DNA from: Pseudomonas azadiae
Lineage (GTDB): Bacteria > Pseudomonadota > Gammaproteobacteria > Pseudomonadales > Pseudomonadaceae
Reading direction: 5' to 3'
Assembly: GCF_019145355.1 (NCBI RefSeq)
Contig: NZ_JAHSTY010000003.1
Coordinates: 62,001-126,000, forward strand
Length of the DNA stretch: 64,000 nt
Shown: piece by piece, positions 1-8,578 of the stretch
Numbering within the stretch: the stretch's first letter is position 1
Layout: every line of letters starts with the position of its first letter
Position numbers and translations under genes: made by a program
The notes under the pieces: generated by a model
The model's database searches: none
What the model was told of the DNA's origin: nothing
What the model saw: only the letters and a program-made list of their open reading frames with translations

Positions 1-439
1 CTCCCAACAAGATATTAAGATTTTCACTCCCTACGACAATCGTCACGCTATCCGCCGGCAACGGCGAAACATCCAACGTAAACTTCTGCAGCACCCGCGC
101 CGCCGCCGCTTTATACGTCAGCAACTTCCCCGCCACTGAATACACCGCGAGCAAAGTCCCACTAGCGAGATAGAACCCGAACTCGCCAATCTCATATTCA
201 CCGTCACCGCCAAACAGCGCCGCCATCCTGAGTTGGCGGTCTCCCAGGTCTTCATAATCGACAATGGCGACCCGCTGGCGCTCGTCACGCAGGGCCACTT
301 CGCTGCCGTCCGGGTCGTAGCGGCCAGTACCGGCGCCGACATGGGTGATTTCGCCTTTCAGGCCCTGGTTCCTTGCCTGGAGCACTTCATCCAAACCTTT
401 GGAGGTGAAGCGCACCAGGCGCGTAATGTCATCTGTCAT
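1..439 (-). CDS. Phage tail fibre / tail-collar protein, N-terminal part (cut by window edge)
   Basis: The reading frame opens with ATG at 439 and stays open to the left edge, giving the first 146 residues, beginning MTDDITRLVRFTSKGLDEVL. It resembles the N-terminal baseplate-attachment part of phage and tailocin tail fibres (a GITHVGAG-type segment is present as GEITHVGAGTGRYDP). The receptor-binding C-terminal part lies outside the window. The start overlaps the stop of the upstream gpI-like gene by four bases (ATGA), so translation is probably coupled. In tailocins this protein sets target-strain specificity, but that region is not visible here. The assignment rests mainly on gene order (V-W-J-I-fibre). 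Confidence 0.75.
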   Translation of the reverse strand, partial: MTDDITRLVRFTSKGLDEVLQARNQGLKGEITHVGAGTGRYDPDGSEVALRDERQRVAIVDYEDLGDRQLRMAALFGGDGEYEIGEFGFYLASGTLLAVYSVAGKLLTYKAAAARVLQKFTLDVSPLPADSVTIVVGSENLNILLG

Positions 440-1074
440 GGCCGCGCCCTTAAGTCGTAGTCGTTAATGGTGCAGTGCCGGGCAATCCCGGCGCTGTTGA
501 GTCGGGCAGCCAAGGCCAGCTCCGGCAGCGCGCCGCGCAAATACAGCTCGCCGTCGGTTAAAGGCCCCTGGATGACCTGCGTGAGCGCAAGGCGAGCGGC
601 GGTTTCGTGGACGATGGTGATCGTCGCCAAGTCCCGTTCGCTTTTCGCCGCATTGACGCGGCGAATCAATCGGTTGTGGTCGCCACTGGACCAACTGCGT
701 CCGATGATCGCCTGCACATCGAAGGTGTAAGGCACACCCAATGGCCGCTGCTGATACCAGGCGCTGATGTTGGGGGTAAAACCCAATGATTCCACCGCAT
801 GGCTCAGCGCTTTGGGCGTGCCGGCCTGGCGTTGGATTTGCCAGGACAAGGCCACCGTCAGGCGCTTCTCGGTCTCGCCGGCGTTGGCGTCCCATTCGCT
901 GACGCCTCGGTCGGCGGCCAGGTAAGGAAGGAATCCACTAGGCGTATGCAGCGGGTTCATCAACACCGGAAACGGCGGTGTAACCCGCTCAAGCAAAGCG
1001 CCGAAGCCAAGGTCCAGGGCCTTTTCCAGCGGCGAACTGTTGGCCGGCAACAGACTCGTTTGGGGCTCACTCAT
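436..1074 (-). CDS. Phage tail protein I (gpI-like baseplate component)
   Basis: A 212-residue protein starting MSEPQTSLLPANSSP. An upstream in-frame ATG at 1107 exists, but 1074 overlaps the stop of the preceding gene in the ATGA arrangement used through the whole cluster. The segment FLPYLAADRGVSEWD and a later AWYQQ segment are typical of P2 gpI/tailocin gpI proteins, which close the wedge of the baseplate next to the J protein and the fibre. No enzymatic motif is seen. It lies between the J-like and fibre genes as expected for P2-type tails. Confidence 0.85.
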   Translation of the reverse strand: MSEPQTSLLPANSSPLEKALDLGFGALLERVTPPFPVLMNPLHTPSGFLPYLAADRGVSEWDANAGETEKRLTVALSWQIQRQAGTPKALSHAVESLGFTPNISAWYQQRPLGVPYTFDVQAIIGRSWSSGDHNRLIRRVNAAKSERDLATITIVHETAARLALTQVIQGPLTDGELYLRGALPELALAARLNSAGIARHCTINDYDLRARP

Positions 1075-2066
1075 AGCGTGCGCACCTCCACCTCGACACC
1101 CGTGCAATACGGGGCCTGAAACGCTGTGCTGACGATCGGCTCCAGCGGTTCCAGGATTTGCAGCTGCGCGGCGCCCGCACTATGAATGGCGTAGTCGATC
1201 CAGCTCGGGTCCACTCGCCCTTCCAGGCAATGGCAAGAGTCGGCGTAGGTTTGCAGTAGATGCTGAGCGGCGACTTGGGTCAGCCCCGAGTCCGGGCCGG
1301 CGTTGATCTTGGCCACTACGCGGATCTTGTAGGGCAGAATTTGCGCACCTTGGACGCTGACGAGGTCAGTCTCCGGTCGTACATCCGGCCGCGCGAAATG
1401 GCGACGAACACCGTCAAGCAAATCGGCGGAGGGTGTGCCATCGTCTTCTCTTGAAAGAACGGTAACCATGACTTCACCTGGCGCGGTGCGTCGCCCGTTA
1501 CCATCCTTGACCTGGGCCGCATAGCCGTCCGGGTCGAAGGTATAGGTGACGTCAACCACACCCGGTGTTGCGCTTTGCACCTTCACCGCAGGCCGCTCGC
1601 CCAAAGTGAACACCTCCCGCCGATACTGCATCCGCGAACCCGCCGCCGGAGCGTGGGGTGCCAGGTAGTAACGCAAGCGAGCGTCATCGTCGCTTTCCAG
1701 CGCCGGCGGCACGGGCGGGAAAGCGGCCGGATCGCCGGGGTCGAGCACCTGGCGTTCCAGCCCCATATCCGCCAAGCGTGCGTCCAGGTTGCTGCCGGTG
1801 GCCCACCACGCAAGCATCTGTTTGATACGCGCGTTGTATTTACGCTCGTGGGTTTGCAGCCGCACGCAAAAGGCTTCCAGGGCCAGGGTCAGCAGCTCAC
1901 TTTCATTGTCGAGACTGGCCTTGAGTTTGGCTGCGCTTTGCGGTGCCCGGGTAGCGACGTAGTCGACGACGAACGCCTTGAATTCGGCCAGCAACGGTTC
2001 GAATTCATCAACCGCGATAATCGCCGGTTCCGCCAGTTGGTTCTGGCCTGGGATCAGCATGCTCAT
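1071..2066 (-). CDS. Baseplate J-family protein (gpJ-like)
   Basis: A 331-residue protein of the baseplate assembly J family, which forms the outer wedge of contractile tails. Typical features are the N-terminal FEPLLAEFKAFVVDYVA segment, the central ATGSNLDARLADMGLER segment shared by J-like proteins, and a C-terminal VSTAFQAPYCTGVEVEV tail. The start at 2066 overlaps the gpW stop by four bases; a second ATG lies two codons downstream. Length and order fit P2 gpJ and R-pyocin PA0618-type proteins. Confidence 0.88.
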   Translation of the reverse strand: MSMLIPGQNQLAEPAIIAVDEFEPLLAEFKAFVVDYVATRAPQSAAKLKASLDNESELLTLALEAFCVRLQTHERKYNARIKQMLAWWATGSNLDARLADMGLERQVLDPGDPAAFPPVPPALESDDDARLRYYLAPHAPAAGSRMQYRREVFTLGERPAVKVQSATPGVVDVTYTFDPDGYAAQVKDGNGRRTAPGEVMVTVLSREDDGTPSADLLDGVRRHFARPDVRPETDLVSVQGAQILPYKIRVVAKINAGPDSGLTQVAAQHLLQTYADSCHCLEGRVDPSWIDYAIHSAGAAQLQILEPLEPIVSTAFQAPYCTGVEVEVRTL

Positions 2067-2395
2067 GTCACGACCTCGAAGGATTGTTGGCGGTTTTTCC
2101 AGGTACCAGCAAAGCGCAGCAACAGGCCGGCGCCCTGGCGGGTGGCGACGATGACCTGAGGCTCAAAGTCGGCGATGCCGTTCTGGGTGTTGTAGAAGGC
2201 TTGGGCGGCGTGGCTTTGGGCGAGGATCAATACGTCGTCGCCGAGGTTGCGACCGAGCAACTGCGGGATCATCGAGCCGTATAACGGGCGCTTCTGGCGA
2301 GTGCCCACGGGGGTGGTCAGCGCTCGGGTGGCACGCTGCACGAATTGCAGCCAGTCATCGACGGCTGCCCCGGTGTTCCTATCGATTCCGATCAT
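2063..2395 (-). CDS. Baseplate assembly protein W (gpW/gp25-like)
   Basis: A 110-residue protein starting MIGIDRNTGAAVDDW. The GTRQKRPLYGSMIPQLLG segment carries the R-x-x-R-x-YGS pattern characteristic of the GPW/gp25 family, a small conserved core component of contractile-tail baseplates. Translation is coupled to the J gene by an ATGA overlap and it follows the gpV gene by nine bases. Family length is about 110-135 residues, so the gene looks intact. Confidence 0.9.
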   Translation of the reverse strand: MIGIDRNTGAAVDDWLQFVQRATRALTTPVGTRQKRPLYGSMIPQLLGRNLGDDVLILAQSHAAQAFYNTQNGIADFEPQVIVATRQGAGLLLRFAGTWKNRQQSFEVVT

Positions 2396-2404
2396 GGCAA
2401 ATCC

Positions 2405-3016
2405 TTATGCGCTGCTGATCACGCGCCCCTGGTGATCCACCAGCGGGCCGCTCAAGTGCACGCCGGCGGCATCCAGCAATAAGCGGGTGGCGCCGAGTTG
2501 CAGGGTGATGCTCTGGGCATTCATTGCCAGGCTGGCGACGCCAACCTTGATGTCGACCTGCTCGCGGGAGCCGGTGAACAGGGTCGGGCCGTTGACCCAG
2601 TTAAAGGTGTGGCTGGCGTCGTCGTAGTCGCTTTGGGTGCCGTCCTGATGGCGACGCCGCGTCAGCGAAGCAACCCCGGACACGGGCGGAAAGAGACTAC
2701 TGTTAAGGCCGAACAACGCTACGGACTGTGTCCCTCCTTCCCCGCTGCCGTAGTTGAGCAGCAGGCATTGTTCGCCGACGGATGGGATGCGGGTTTCCGT
2801 TTGCGCACCCGCGCTCGGGTTGAAAAACCGGATGGCCGGGCTGAGCAAATCACCATGGCTGACCTTGCAGGTATTGCCGACGGCATCGACCTCGTGGCAC
2901 ACGCCAATGCGGCAGAAACTTTCTGCGCGCCGATAAAGATCCTCGAGCTGGGCTTCCATTTCCGCCAGGCGCTCGACAATCGGCCCCAACTGCATGCGTA
3001 GCATTGCGTCGAACAT
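2405..3016 (-). CDS. Baseplate assembly protein V (gpV-like, spike)
   Basis: A 203-residue protein. The N-terminal helix (MFDAMLRMQLGPIVERLAEM) and the following OB-fold-like region around CHEVDAVGNTCKVSHGDLL match phage P2 gpV/baseplate assembly V proteins, which form the central puncturing spike. The C-terminal part (VDIKVGVASLAMNAQSITLQ) looks like the repetitive beta-helix region of such spikes. Only three bases separate it from the upstream gene. The protein is somewhat short compared with P2 gpV but matches tailocin versions. Confidence 0.85.
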   Translation of the reverse strand: MFDAMLRMQLGPIVERLAEMEAQLEDLYRRAESFCRIGVCHEVDAVGNTCKVSHGDLLSPAIRFFNPSAGAQTETRIPSVGEQCLLLNYGSGEGGTQSVALFGLNSSLFPPVSGVASLTRRRHQDGTQSDYDDASHTFNWVNGPTLFTGSREQVDIKVGVASLAMNAQSITLQLGATRLLLDAAGVHLSGPLVDHQGRVISSA

Positions 3017-3019
3017 GGA

Positions 3020-3535
3020 CTACTCCTGCAACGGGCGGTATTGATCCGGATCGTCGATGTTCGACACTTCCCAGGTGCAGGCAAACAGCGGTTTGCCTGT
3101 GGGATCTTCGAGCAGCGTTGGGCCGAGGTAGAGGGTTTGGGTGAAGGACACGGTCCAAGTGTTGTAGTCCGTTTCCGCGCTGGTGAGTGCAGAAGGTGCC
3201 GCGACAATCGCGGCGGGCACGTCACACTGGTCAGATGGCAAACCCCAGCGGTTATCCAGGGCCAGGTCCATCAATTGGCTGGCCAGGTCACACGCATCAA
3301 AGGGCGCGGCCTCGCTGGCGACCGCGGCCCTGAGTGAAACCGACAAGGCGTGTGCCTTGCGCCCTGCAAGGGAGCGCACGCCCGGGCCGTTACGCTCCAT
3401 GCTGATCAAAATTCCGGCTTTATCGCCCGTTCCGGAAAAGTCCTGATGATTGCCTACCCGAAGTTGTGGGAAAGCGCTCGTCAGCGCGTCCGCAATCGCC
3501 ATGGGCAGTTGGGAAGGTTTTTCGATAAGTGTCAT
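3020..3535 (-). CDS. Conserved tailocin/phage protein between holin and gpV (PA0615-like position)
   Basis: A 171-residue protein (MTLIEKPSQLPMAIADAL...) in the position of PA0615 of the P. aeruginosa R-pyocin cluster, between holin and gpV. It has no obvious catalytic motif or membrane segment. The pattern of a small alpha/beta protein with a late WTVSFTQTLYLGP strand recalls tail-completion/terminator proteins (gpU or gp37-like), but this is only an inference. The gene lies in the same tight transcription unit, 21 bases downstream of the holin. Confidence 0.7.
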   Translation of the reverse strand: MTLIEKPSQLPMAIADALTSAFPQLRVGNHQDFSGTGDKAGILISMERNGPGVRSLAGRKAHALSVSLRAAVASEAAPFDACDLASQLMDLALDNRWGLPSDQCDVPAAIVAAPSALTSAETDYNTWTVSFTQTLYLGPTLLEDPTGKPLFACTWEVSNIDDPDQYRPLQE

Positions 3536-3556
3536 CTGCTTGCATCCTTGCAGCGG

Positions 3557-3892
3557 TTACTGCTGATCCGGGCGAGAGTCGTTGACCCCAATTCGCTTGG
3601 CCGCCCAGCGTTCATAAAGGCCGATGGCCACATCCGCGCCGGCCATGGCAGTCAGGCAACCAATGGCCCCGGCGGTCCAGATCGACATGCCGGCGGCGTA
3701 GCACAGCATCAATGCTGAAACCCCGCAGACCATGCACGCCCCGGACCGCAGGGCCAGGCGCCGAATCAGCGACCAACCGCGGGCGCCTTCCTTGTCGGCG
3801 CGCCACATCTCACCGGACACTCCGCCGACCAGCGCCAGTATGATCACCAGCCAGATAGGCATTTCCGCTAACGCTTGCTGCTCGTTTGTCAT
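3557..3892 (-). CDS. Holin
   Basis: A 111-residue membrane protein with at least three hydrophobic stretches: residues about 12-28 (IWLVIILALVGGVSG), 50-66 (ACMVCGVSALMLCYAAG) and 70-88. It has a charged C-terminus (ERWAAKRIGVNDSRPDQQ). This layout fits a phage holin that permeabilises the inner membrane so that lysis releases the tail particles. It is the first clear gene of the operon. A strong ribosome-binding site, AGGAGG, lies seven bases upstream of the ATG, which argues that this start is used independently of the 77-codon open frame upstream. Confidence 0.82.
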   Translation of the reverse strand: MTNEQQALAEMPIWLVIILALVGGVSGEMWRADKEGARGWSLIRRLALRSGACMVCGVSALMLCYAAGMSIWTAGAIGCLTAMAGADVAIGLYERWAAKRIGVNDSRPDQQ

Positions 3893-3978
3893 GTCACGCC
3901 TCCTGGCTGAGCATTACCGGCCGAACGCCGGGCTTGAAAAGGTCTTCCATTACCTGTGCTGCATAGATAGGCATTCCA

Positions 3979-4002
3979 AAAAGCCCGGTCTCCCAGGCTT
4001 TT
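3979..4002 (-). terminator. Terminator-like hairpin in the leader upstream of the holin
   Basis: Minus strand AAAAGCCTGG-GAGA-CCGGGCTTTT: a ten-base-pair stem (one G-T pair) with a GAGA tetraloop, running into TTTTT. It lies between the SOS promoter and the first structural gene, so transcripts of the operon must read through it. It could act on either strand. Confidence 0.6.
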
Positions 4003-4204
4003 CAGTAATGCTTTTCTCGATCTTTCGGCGCTACTGGCGCGGTACGGATCTTTCCTCCACTGTTTTTCCGACCACGATCCCTGTCTGCCGGATAACTGCT
4101 TCTGGTGCTTTACGCTGCACACCCGGGTCAGTTGCCAACCCTCTGAACCGTTGAGGCCGGTTCATCGCTGCCTGTTTTTAACTCGGTACTACTAAAGAGC
4201 GTCG

Positions 4205-4304
4205 GCATCCTTGCCGGTGTTGCCTTGGCATCCTTGCCATCGCTTCGATGGCGTCCATGCCGATATTGCGTGCCTTCCTTGTCTTCCTTGGCAGCATCCT
4301 TGCC
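4205..4304 (-). repeat. Three copies of an 11-mer GGCAAGGATGC in the leader
   Basis: On the plus strand gcatccttgcc occurs at 4205-4215, 4228-4238 and 4294-4304, with shorter variants (tgccttcctt, cttccttggc) between them. The copies lie just downstream of the SOS box in the direction of tailocin transcription. Their role is unknown: activator sites, or leftovers of a short coding repeat. Confidence 0.6.
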
Positions 4305-4348
4305 GCCTCCACCAGGCCTTGTTGGCTGGCTTGAGATGGAGAATAGGA

Positions 4349-4364
4349 CTGTATGAACATACAG
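4349..4364. promoter_or_regulatory. SOS (LexA) box of the tailocin operon
   Basis: CTGTATGAACATACAG is a perfect match to CTG-N10-CAG and a full palindrome apart from the central GAAC. It lies about 450 bases upstream of the holin. This is known to be the operator type recognised by gammaproteobacterial LexA, so DNA damage should induce the operon directly. Confidence 0.85.
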
Positions 4365-4368
4365 TCAA

Positions 4369-4411
4369 TGCATAAATGCATTTATTTTCAAAATATAAAT
4401 GCACCTGTGCA
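4369..4411. promoter_or_regulatory. Two TGCA-N4-TGCA boxes, putative operators of the adjacent repressor
   Basis: TGCATAAATGCA (4369-4380) and TGCACCTGTGCA (4400-4411) have centres 31 bases apart, about three helical turns. The same TGCA-N4-TGCA pattern recurs upstream of the repressor gene (5269-5280, with a one-mismatch copy at 5255-5266). The shared sites flanking a CI/LexA-type repressor suggest that it binds both regions. This is inferred from pattern sharing only. Confidence 0.6.
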
Positions 4412-4452
4412 ATTTTAGCGTTTCAGGCACGAGGTTGAGATTCTTACAGACG

Positions 4453-4477
4453 AAAAAAAACCTGCTCGTTAGCAGGC
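4453..4477 (-). terminator. Rho-independent terminator of the repressor gene
   Basis: Minus strand CCTGCT-AACG-AGCAGG followed by eight T residues, 20 bases after the repressor stop codon. Confidence 0.85.
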
Positions 4478-4496
4478 TTTGTCTTACAGAAAAAGG

Positions 4497-5231
4497 TTAA
4501 CGCGCGTACATGCCCCACCAGAACACGTGCCCGAGGATGCTGATCTGCTCATCCTGGATATCCTGAAAGCTGTAGTCCTCATCCGGGTGCTCATCGCGAT
4601 TGAAGCTGCGCAGGCGAATCCCGGAAGGTAAGCGATAGAGCTGTTTCACTCGCAACAGGCCATTGTGATTGATCGCATATAAGTCGCCGTCGACGATGTC
4701 GCCGATCGCACTCTTGCCCGCATTCACTCCAACCGTCGCGCCATCGCGCAGCACGGGCAACATGCTGTTGCCACGCACGGTCACACACTTGGCCTGGTCA
4801 AACTGCACGCCGTTATGCCGCAGGCTGCGCTTGCCGAAGCGCAGGCTGGCCTTTTCGCTTTCCTCGATGACGAATCTTCCTGATCCAGCAGCCAATTCAA
4901 CCTCGCGCAAAAAGGGGATCGACACCTCGTCTTCATTCACGGGGGTATCGTCGTCCCACAGGCTTATGTCCTTGAGTTCGGAATGCATCGGGTCGCGCGC
5001 GTCATCCCGCAAAGCGCCCAGCGCCACGCGCCCGCGCAGTTGGTCGGTGCTCACGCGAAAGTACTCGGCGATGCGGGAGATGTGCTTGTCCGACGGATCA
5101 ACGATCTTGCCGCTGAGGATCCGGGACAGCGTGGATTGAGGCACGCCGGTACGCCGGTGAAGCTCCGTGGGGGAGATCCGGTCGCGGTCCAGCAGCTCTC
5201 TTAAGACGATAGAAACGTTGCGTTTTTGCAT
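4497..5231 (-). CDS. Self-cleaving HTH/S24-peptidase repressor of the tailocin (PrtR/CI-like)
   Basis: A 244-residue protein if started at MQKRNVSIVLREL (5231); an in-frame ATG at 5273 would add 14 residues and run into the operator-like palindromes, so the shorter form is preferred. Residues about 15-62 form a helix-turn-helix (ISPTELHRRTGVPQSTLSR). The C-terminal half is a LexA/UmuD-type S24 peptidase: cleavage site Ala115-Gly116 (LAAGSG), nucleophile Ser156 (GNSMLP) and general base Lys196 (LLRVKQLYR). RecA-stimulated self-cleavage would relieve repression during the SOS response. It is the analogue of pyocin PrtR; no PrtN-type activator gene is visible in the window. Confidence 0.88.
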   Translation of the reverse strand: MQKRNVSIVLRELLDRDRISPTELHRRTGVPQSTLSRILSGKIVDPSDKHISRIAEYFRVSTDQLRGRVALGALRDDARDPMHSELKDISLWDDDTPVNEDEVSIPFLREVELAAGSGRFVIEESEKASLRFGKRSLRHNGVQFDQAKCVTVRGNSMLPVLRDGATVGVNAGKSAIGDIVDGDLYAINHNGLLRVKQLYRLPSGIRLRSFNRDEHPDEDYSFQDIQDEQISILGHVFWWGMYAR

Positions 5232-5254
5232 AATGTGGATAGTGACCGGAGATT

Positions 5255-5280
5255 TGCAGGTTGGCAAATGCATATTTGCA
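5255..5280. promoter_or_regulatory. Operator-like TGCA palindromes upstream of the repressor
   Basis: TGCAGGTTGGCA (5255-5266, one mismatch) and TGCATATTTGCA (5269-5280) lie 24-49 bases upstream of the repressor start and match the boxes at 4369-4411. Autoregulation is the likely role. The rest of the 5232-5505 gap up to mutS holds no gene. Confidence 0.55.
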
Positions 5281-5505
5281 TACTATATGCATCAGTGACA
5301 CCTCTGCATGTCACTAAGCTTCTCACCCATAGAACGTCGCCCTCCTTGGGTGATCGCTATCAGGGCGTGCCCGCCTTGAGTTTTACCTATCCATTTGCGA
5401 CCTGCGAAGCCCCGACCTCGCGTGTTAACCTTGCCGCCATCGCAAAAAATGCTGGGCCAAGCGCCCCTTTGCCCCATCACTTTCAACGAATCTGCCTACT
5501 ACCCA

Positions 5506-8097
5506 ATGAGTAAAAACGCCTCCGATCTGTCCTCCCACACCCCAATGATGCAGCAGTACTGGCGCCTCAAGAACCAGCACCCTGATCAGTTGATGTTCTA
5601 TCGCATGGGCGACTTCTACGAGATCTTCTACGAAGACGCGAAGAAGGCCGCCAAGTTGCTGGACATCACCCTGACCGCACGCGGGCAGTCGGCGGGGCAG
5701 TCGATTCCGATGTGTGGGATCCCTTACCACTCGCTGGAAGGTTACCTGGTCAAGCTGGTGAAGCTGGGCGAGTCGGTGGTGATCTGTGAGCAGATCGGCG
5801 ATCCGGCAACCAGCAAGGGCCCGGTGGAACGTCAGGTGGTGCGCATTATTACGCCGGGAACGGTGAGTGATGAGGCGCTGTTGGATGAGCGTCGCGATAA
5901 CCTGATCGCTGCGGTGTTGGGCGATGAGCGTTTGTTCGGGCTGTCGGTGCTGGACATCACCAGTGGCAATTTCAGCGTGCTGGAGATCAAGGGCTGGGAG
6001 AATTTGCTGGCGGAGCTGGAGCGCATCAACCCGGTGGAGTTGTTGATCCCGGATGATTGGCCGAAGGACCTGCCGGCGGAAAAGCGTCGTGGGACCAAGC
6101 GTCGTGCACCGTGGGATTTCGAGCGTGACTCGGCGTTGAAAAGTCTGTGCCAGCAGTTCTCGGTGCAAGACCTGAAGGGCTTCGGTTGCGAAACCCTGAC
6201 CCTGGCCATCGGCGCCGCCGGTTGCCTGCTCGCCTATGCCAAAGAAACCCAGCGCACCGCCCTGCCGCATTTGCGCAGCCTGCGCCATGAACGCCTGGAC
6301 GATACGGTGGTGCTCGATGGGGCCAGCCGGCGCAATCTGGAGTTGGACACCAACCTCGCCGGCGGGCGTGACAACACCCTGCAGTCGGTGGTCGACCGTT
6401 GCCAGACCGCCATGGGCAGCCGCTTGCTGACGCGCTGGCTGAACCGTCCTTTGCGAGACTTGACGGTGCTGCAAGCGCGCCAGACGTCCATTACCTGCCT
6501 GCTGGACCGCTATCGCTTTGAAAAGCTGCAGCCACAGCTGAAGGAAATCGGCGATATCGAACGCATCCTGGCGCGGATCGGCTTGCGTAACGCGCGCCCG
6601 CGTGACCTGGCGCGGCTGCGCGATGCCCTTGGCGCCTTGCCGCAACTGCAAGTGGCGATGACCGAGCTGGACACGCCGCACCTGCAACAGCTCGCGATCA
6701 CAGCCGGCACGTACCCGGAACTGGCGGCGCTGCTGGAAAAAGCCATTATCGACAACCCGCCGGCGATCATCCGTGACGGCGGTGTATTGAAGACCGGTTA
6801 CGACAGCGAGCTGGACGAACTGCAATCGCTGAGCGAAAACGCCGGGCAGTTCCTGATTGACCTGGAAGCCCGCGAAAAAGCGCGTACCGGCCTGGCGAAC
6901 CTGAAAGTCGGTTACAACCGCGTACATGGCTACTTTATCGAGTTGCCGAGCAAGCAGGCCGAGTCGGCGCCTGTCGACTATCAGCGCCGCCAGACCCTCA
7001 AGGGCGCCGAGCGCTTTATTACGCCAGAACTTAAAGCGTTCGAAGACAAAGCGCTGTCGGCCAAAAGCCGCGCCCTTGCGCGGGAAAAGATGCTCTACGA
7101 GGCCTTGCTCGAAGACCTGATCAGCCGCCTGGCGCCGTTGCAGGACACCGCCGCCGCCCTGGCCGAACTGGACGTGCTGAGCAACCTGGCCGAACGAGCG
7201 CTGAACCTGGACCTGAACTGCCCGCGCTTTGTCAGCGAGCCGTGCATGCGCATCGTGCAAGGCCGCCACCCTGTGGTGGAGCAGGTGCTGACCACGCCGT
7301 TCGTCGCCAACGACCTGTCGCTGGACGACGATACCCGCATGTTGGTGATCACCGGTCCCAACATGGGTGGTAAATCCACTTACATGCGTCAGACCGCATT
7401 GATTGTGCTGCTGGCACATATCGGCAGCTTTGTACCGGCGGCCAGTTGCGAGTTGTCGCTGGTGGACCGCATCTTTACCCGGATCGGTTCCAGCGATGAC
7501 CTGGCCGGTGGCCGCTCCACCTTTATGGTGGAAATGAGCGAAACCGCCAATATCCTGCACAACGCCACCGAGCGCAGCCTGGTGCTGATGGACGAAGTGG
7601 GCCGTGGCACCAGCACCTTCGACGGCCTGTCCCTGGCTTGGGCGGCCGCCGAGCGTCTGGCGCATTTGCGTGCCTACACGCTGTTCGCGACCCACTATTT
7701 CGAGCTGACCGTACTGCCGGAGAGCGAGCCACTGGTGGCCAACGTGCACCTCAACGCCACGGAGCACAACGAGCGCATCGTGTTCCTGCACCATGTGCTA
7801 CCGGGGCCTGCCAGCCAGAGCTACGGCCTGGCCGTGGCGCAACTGGCCGGTGTGCCGAACGACGTGATCCTGCGCGCCCGCGAGCACCTGAGCCGCCTGG
7901 AGACCACCGCCCTGCCCCACGAAACCGTGGTTGCCAGCCCGAAGAAAGCCAGCACTAAACCCGCCGCGCCGCACCAGAGCGATATGTTCGCCAGCCTGCC
8001 CCATCCGGTGCTGGATGAGTTGGCAAAGCTTGACCTGGACGACTTGACACCGCGCAAAGCACTCGAAATGTTATATGCACTGAAGACTCGGATATAA
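5506..8097 (+). CDS. mutS: DNA mismatch repair protein MutS
   Basis: An 863-residue protein started at [18 protein letters not shown]; the frame is open from 5395, but homology to MutS begins just after this Met. The mismatch-wedge Phe-x-Glu motif is present (GDFYEIF, Phe37 and Glu39). The ATPase core has Walker [10 protein letters not shown] at about residue 617, Walker B ([15 protein letters not shown]) and the ATHYFEL segment. The C-terminus ends in a [20 protein letters not shown] dimer/tetramer region. MutS recognises base mismatches and recruits MutL. The mutS flank is a known integration locus for tailocin clusters in fluorescent pseudomonads, which agrees with the genes to its left. 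Confidence 0.98.
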   Translation: MSKNASDLSSHTPMMQQYWRLKNQHPDQLMFYRMGDFYEIFYEDAKKAAKLLDITLTARGQSAGQSIPMCGIPYHSLEGYLVKLVKLGESVVICEQIGDPATSKGPVERQVVRIITPGTVSDEALLDERRDNLIAAVLGDERLFGLSVLDITSGNFSVLEIKGWENLLAELERINPVELLIPDDWPKDLPAEKRRGTKRRAPWDFERDSALKSLCQQFSVQDLKGFGCETLTLAIGAAGCLLAYAKETQRTALPHLRSLRHERLDDTVVLDGASRRNLELDTNLAGGRDNTLQSVVDRCQTAMGSRLLTRWLNRPLRDLTVLQARQTSITCLLDRYRFEKLQPQLKEIGDIERILARIGLRNARPRDLARLRDALGALPQLQVAMTELDTPHLQQLAITAGTYPELAALLEKAIIDNPPAIIRDGGVLKTGYDSELDELQSLSENAGQFLIDLEAREKARTGLANLKVGYNRVHGYFIELPSKQAESAPVDYQRRQTLKGAERFITPELKAFEDKALSAKSRALAREKMLYEALLEDLISRLAPLQDTAAALAELDVLSNLAERALNLDLNCPRFVSEPCMRIVQGRHPVVEQVLTTPFVANDLSLDDDTRMLVITGPNMGGKSTYMRQTALIVLLAHIGSFVPAASCELSLVDRIFTRIGSSDDLAGGRSTFMVEMSETANILHNATERSLVLMDEVGRGTSTFDGLSLAWAAAERLAHLRAYTLFATHYFELTVLPESEPLVANVHLNATEHNERIVFLHHVLPGPASQSYGLAVAQLAGVPNDVILRAREHLSRLETTALPHETVVASPKKASTKPAAPHQSDMFASLPHPVLDELAKLDLDDLTPRKALEMLYALKTRI

Positions 8098-8239
8098 CGC
8101 AGACGCTTGCAAGCTGGTAGACTCTCGCGCGGTTTGGGATGCTGTGGGCTTTTAGCCTGGCCTGCAGACTATCGCTCCCGAACCTCGCGGGCCCTGCCAC
8201 AAAGGGTTTCGCTGCCGCCGCCTGAGGAGAAAATTAGAA

Positions 8240-8563
8240 ATGACCTTCGTCGTCACCGACAACTGCATCAAGTGCAAGTACACCGACTGCGTAGAAGTGT
8301 GTCCGGTGGACTGCTTCTACGAAGGCCCGAATTTCCTGGTTATCCACCCGGATGAGTGCATTGACTGCGCCCTGTGTGAACCAGAATGCCCGGCCGTTGC
8401 GATTTTTTCCGAGGACGAAGTGCCTGCCGGCATGGAACAGTTCATTCAGCTGAACGTCGAGCTGGCGGAGATCTGGCCGAACATCACGGAAAAGAAAGAC
8501 TCGTTGCCGGATGCGGCAGAGTGGGATGGCAAGCCAGGCAAGATCGCGCACCTCGAGCGCTGA
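8240..8563 (+). CDS. fdxA: Seven-iron ferredoxin FdxA
   Basis: A 107-residue ferredoxin of the Azotobacter FdI type. Cys9, Cys17 and the later Cys of the second cluster region fit a [3Fe-4S] centre; Cys21 with the [13 protein letters not shown] motif fits a [4Fe-4S] centre. The C-terminal extension ([20 protein letters not shown]) is typical of this subfamily. A ribosome-binding site (GAGGAGA) precedes the ATG. It follows mutS by 142 bases and is followed convergently by rsmZ, as in other Pseudomonas genomes. It is a low-potential electron carrier in the cytoplasm. Confidence 0.95.
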   Translation: MTFVVTDNCIKCKYTDCVEVCPVDCFYEGPNFLVIHPDECIDCALCEPECPAVAIFSEDEVPAGMEQFIQLNVELAEIWPNITEKKDSLPDAAEWDGKPGKIAHLER

Positions 8564-8578
8564 GAGCACCGCAGCCCT

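Larger units (their letters stand above)
3893..4496 (-). promoter_or_regulatory. Tailocin operon leader and promoter region
   Basis: About 600 bases without a convincing gene, lying between the repressor terminator and the holin. Read on the minus strand it holds, in order, two TGCA-N4-TGCA boxes (4400-4411, 4369-4380), a consensus SOS box (4349-4364), three copies of an 11-mer (4294-4304, 4228-4238, 4205-4215), and a perfect terminator-like hairpin (3979-4002) before the holin. Two short open frames (4178-4381 and 3889-4122) run through it. The first starts inside the operator cluster and the second lacks a good ribosome-binding site, so neither is called. Confidence 0.6.

Noticed and set aside
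3889..4122. 77-codon minus-strand frame overlapping the holin start by ATGA
   Set aside because: It runs through the terminator-like hairpin, has unusual composition (many Arg, Ser and Gln) and no good ribosome-binding site, while the holin has its own strong one.
4178..4381. 67-codon minus-strand frame in the tailocin leader
   Set aside because: It starts inside the operator and SOS box cluster; most of it is the repeated 11-mer. Coding use cannot be excluded but is not supported.
1..5290. Complete prophage
   Set aside because: Only tail, holin and repressor genes are visible and they end at the repressor; no integrase, capsid or replication gene is within the window. A tailocin is more likely, but the left part is cut off.
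5425..7794. 789-codon open frame antisense to mutS
   Set aside because: A GC-rich shadow of a well-supported gene; the His/Gln-rich translation has no recognisable motifs.
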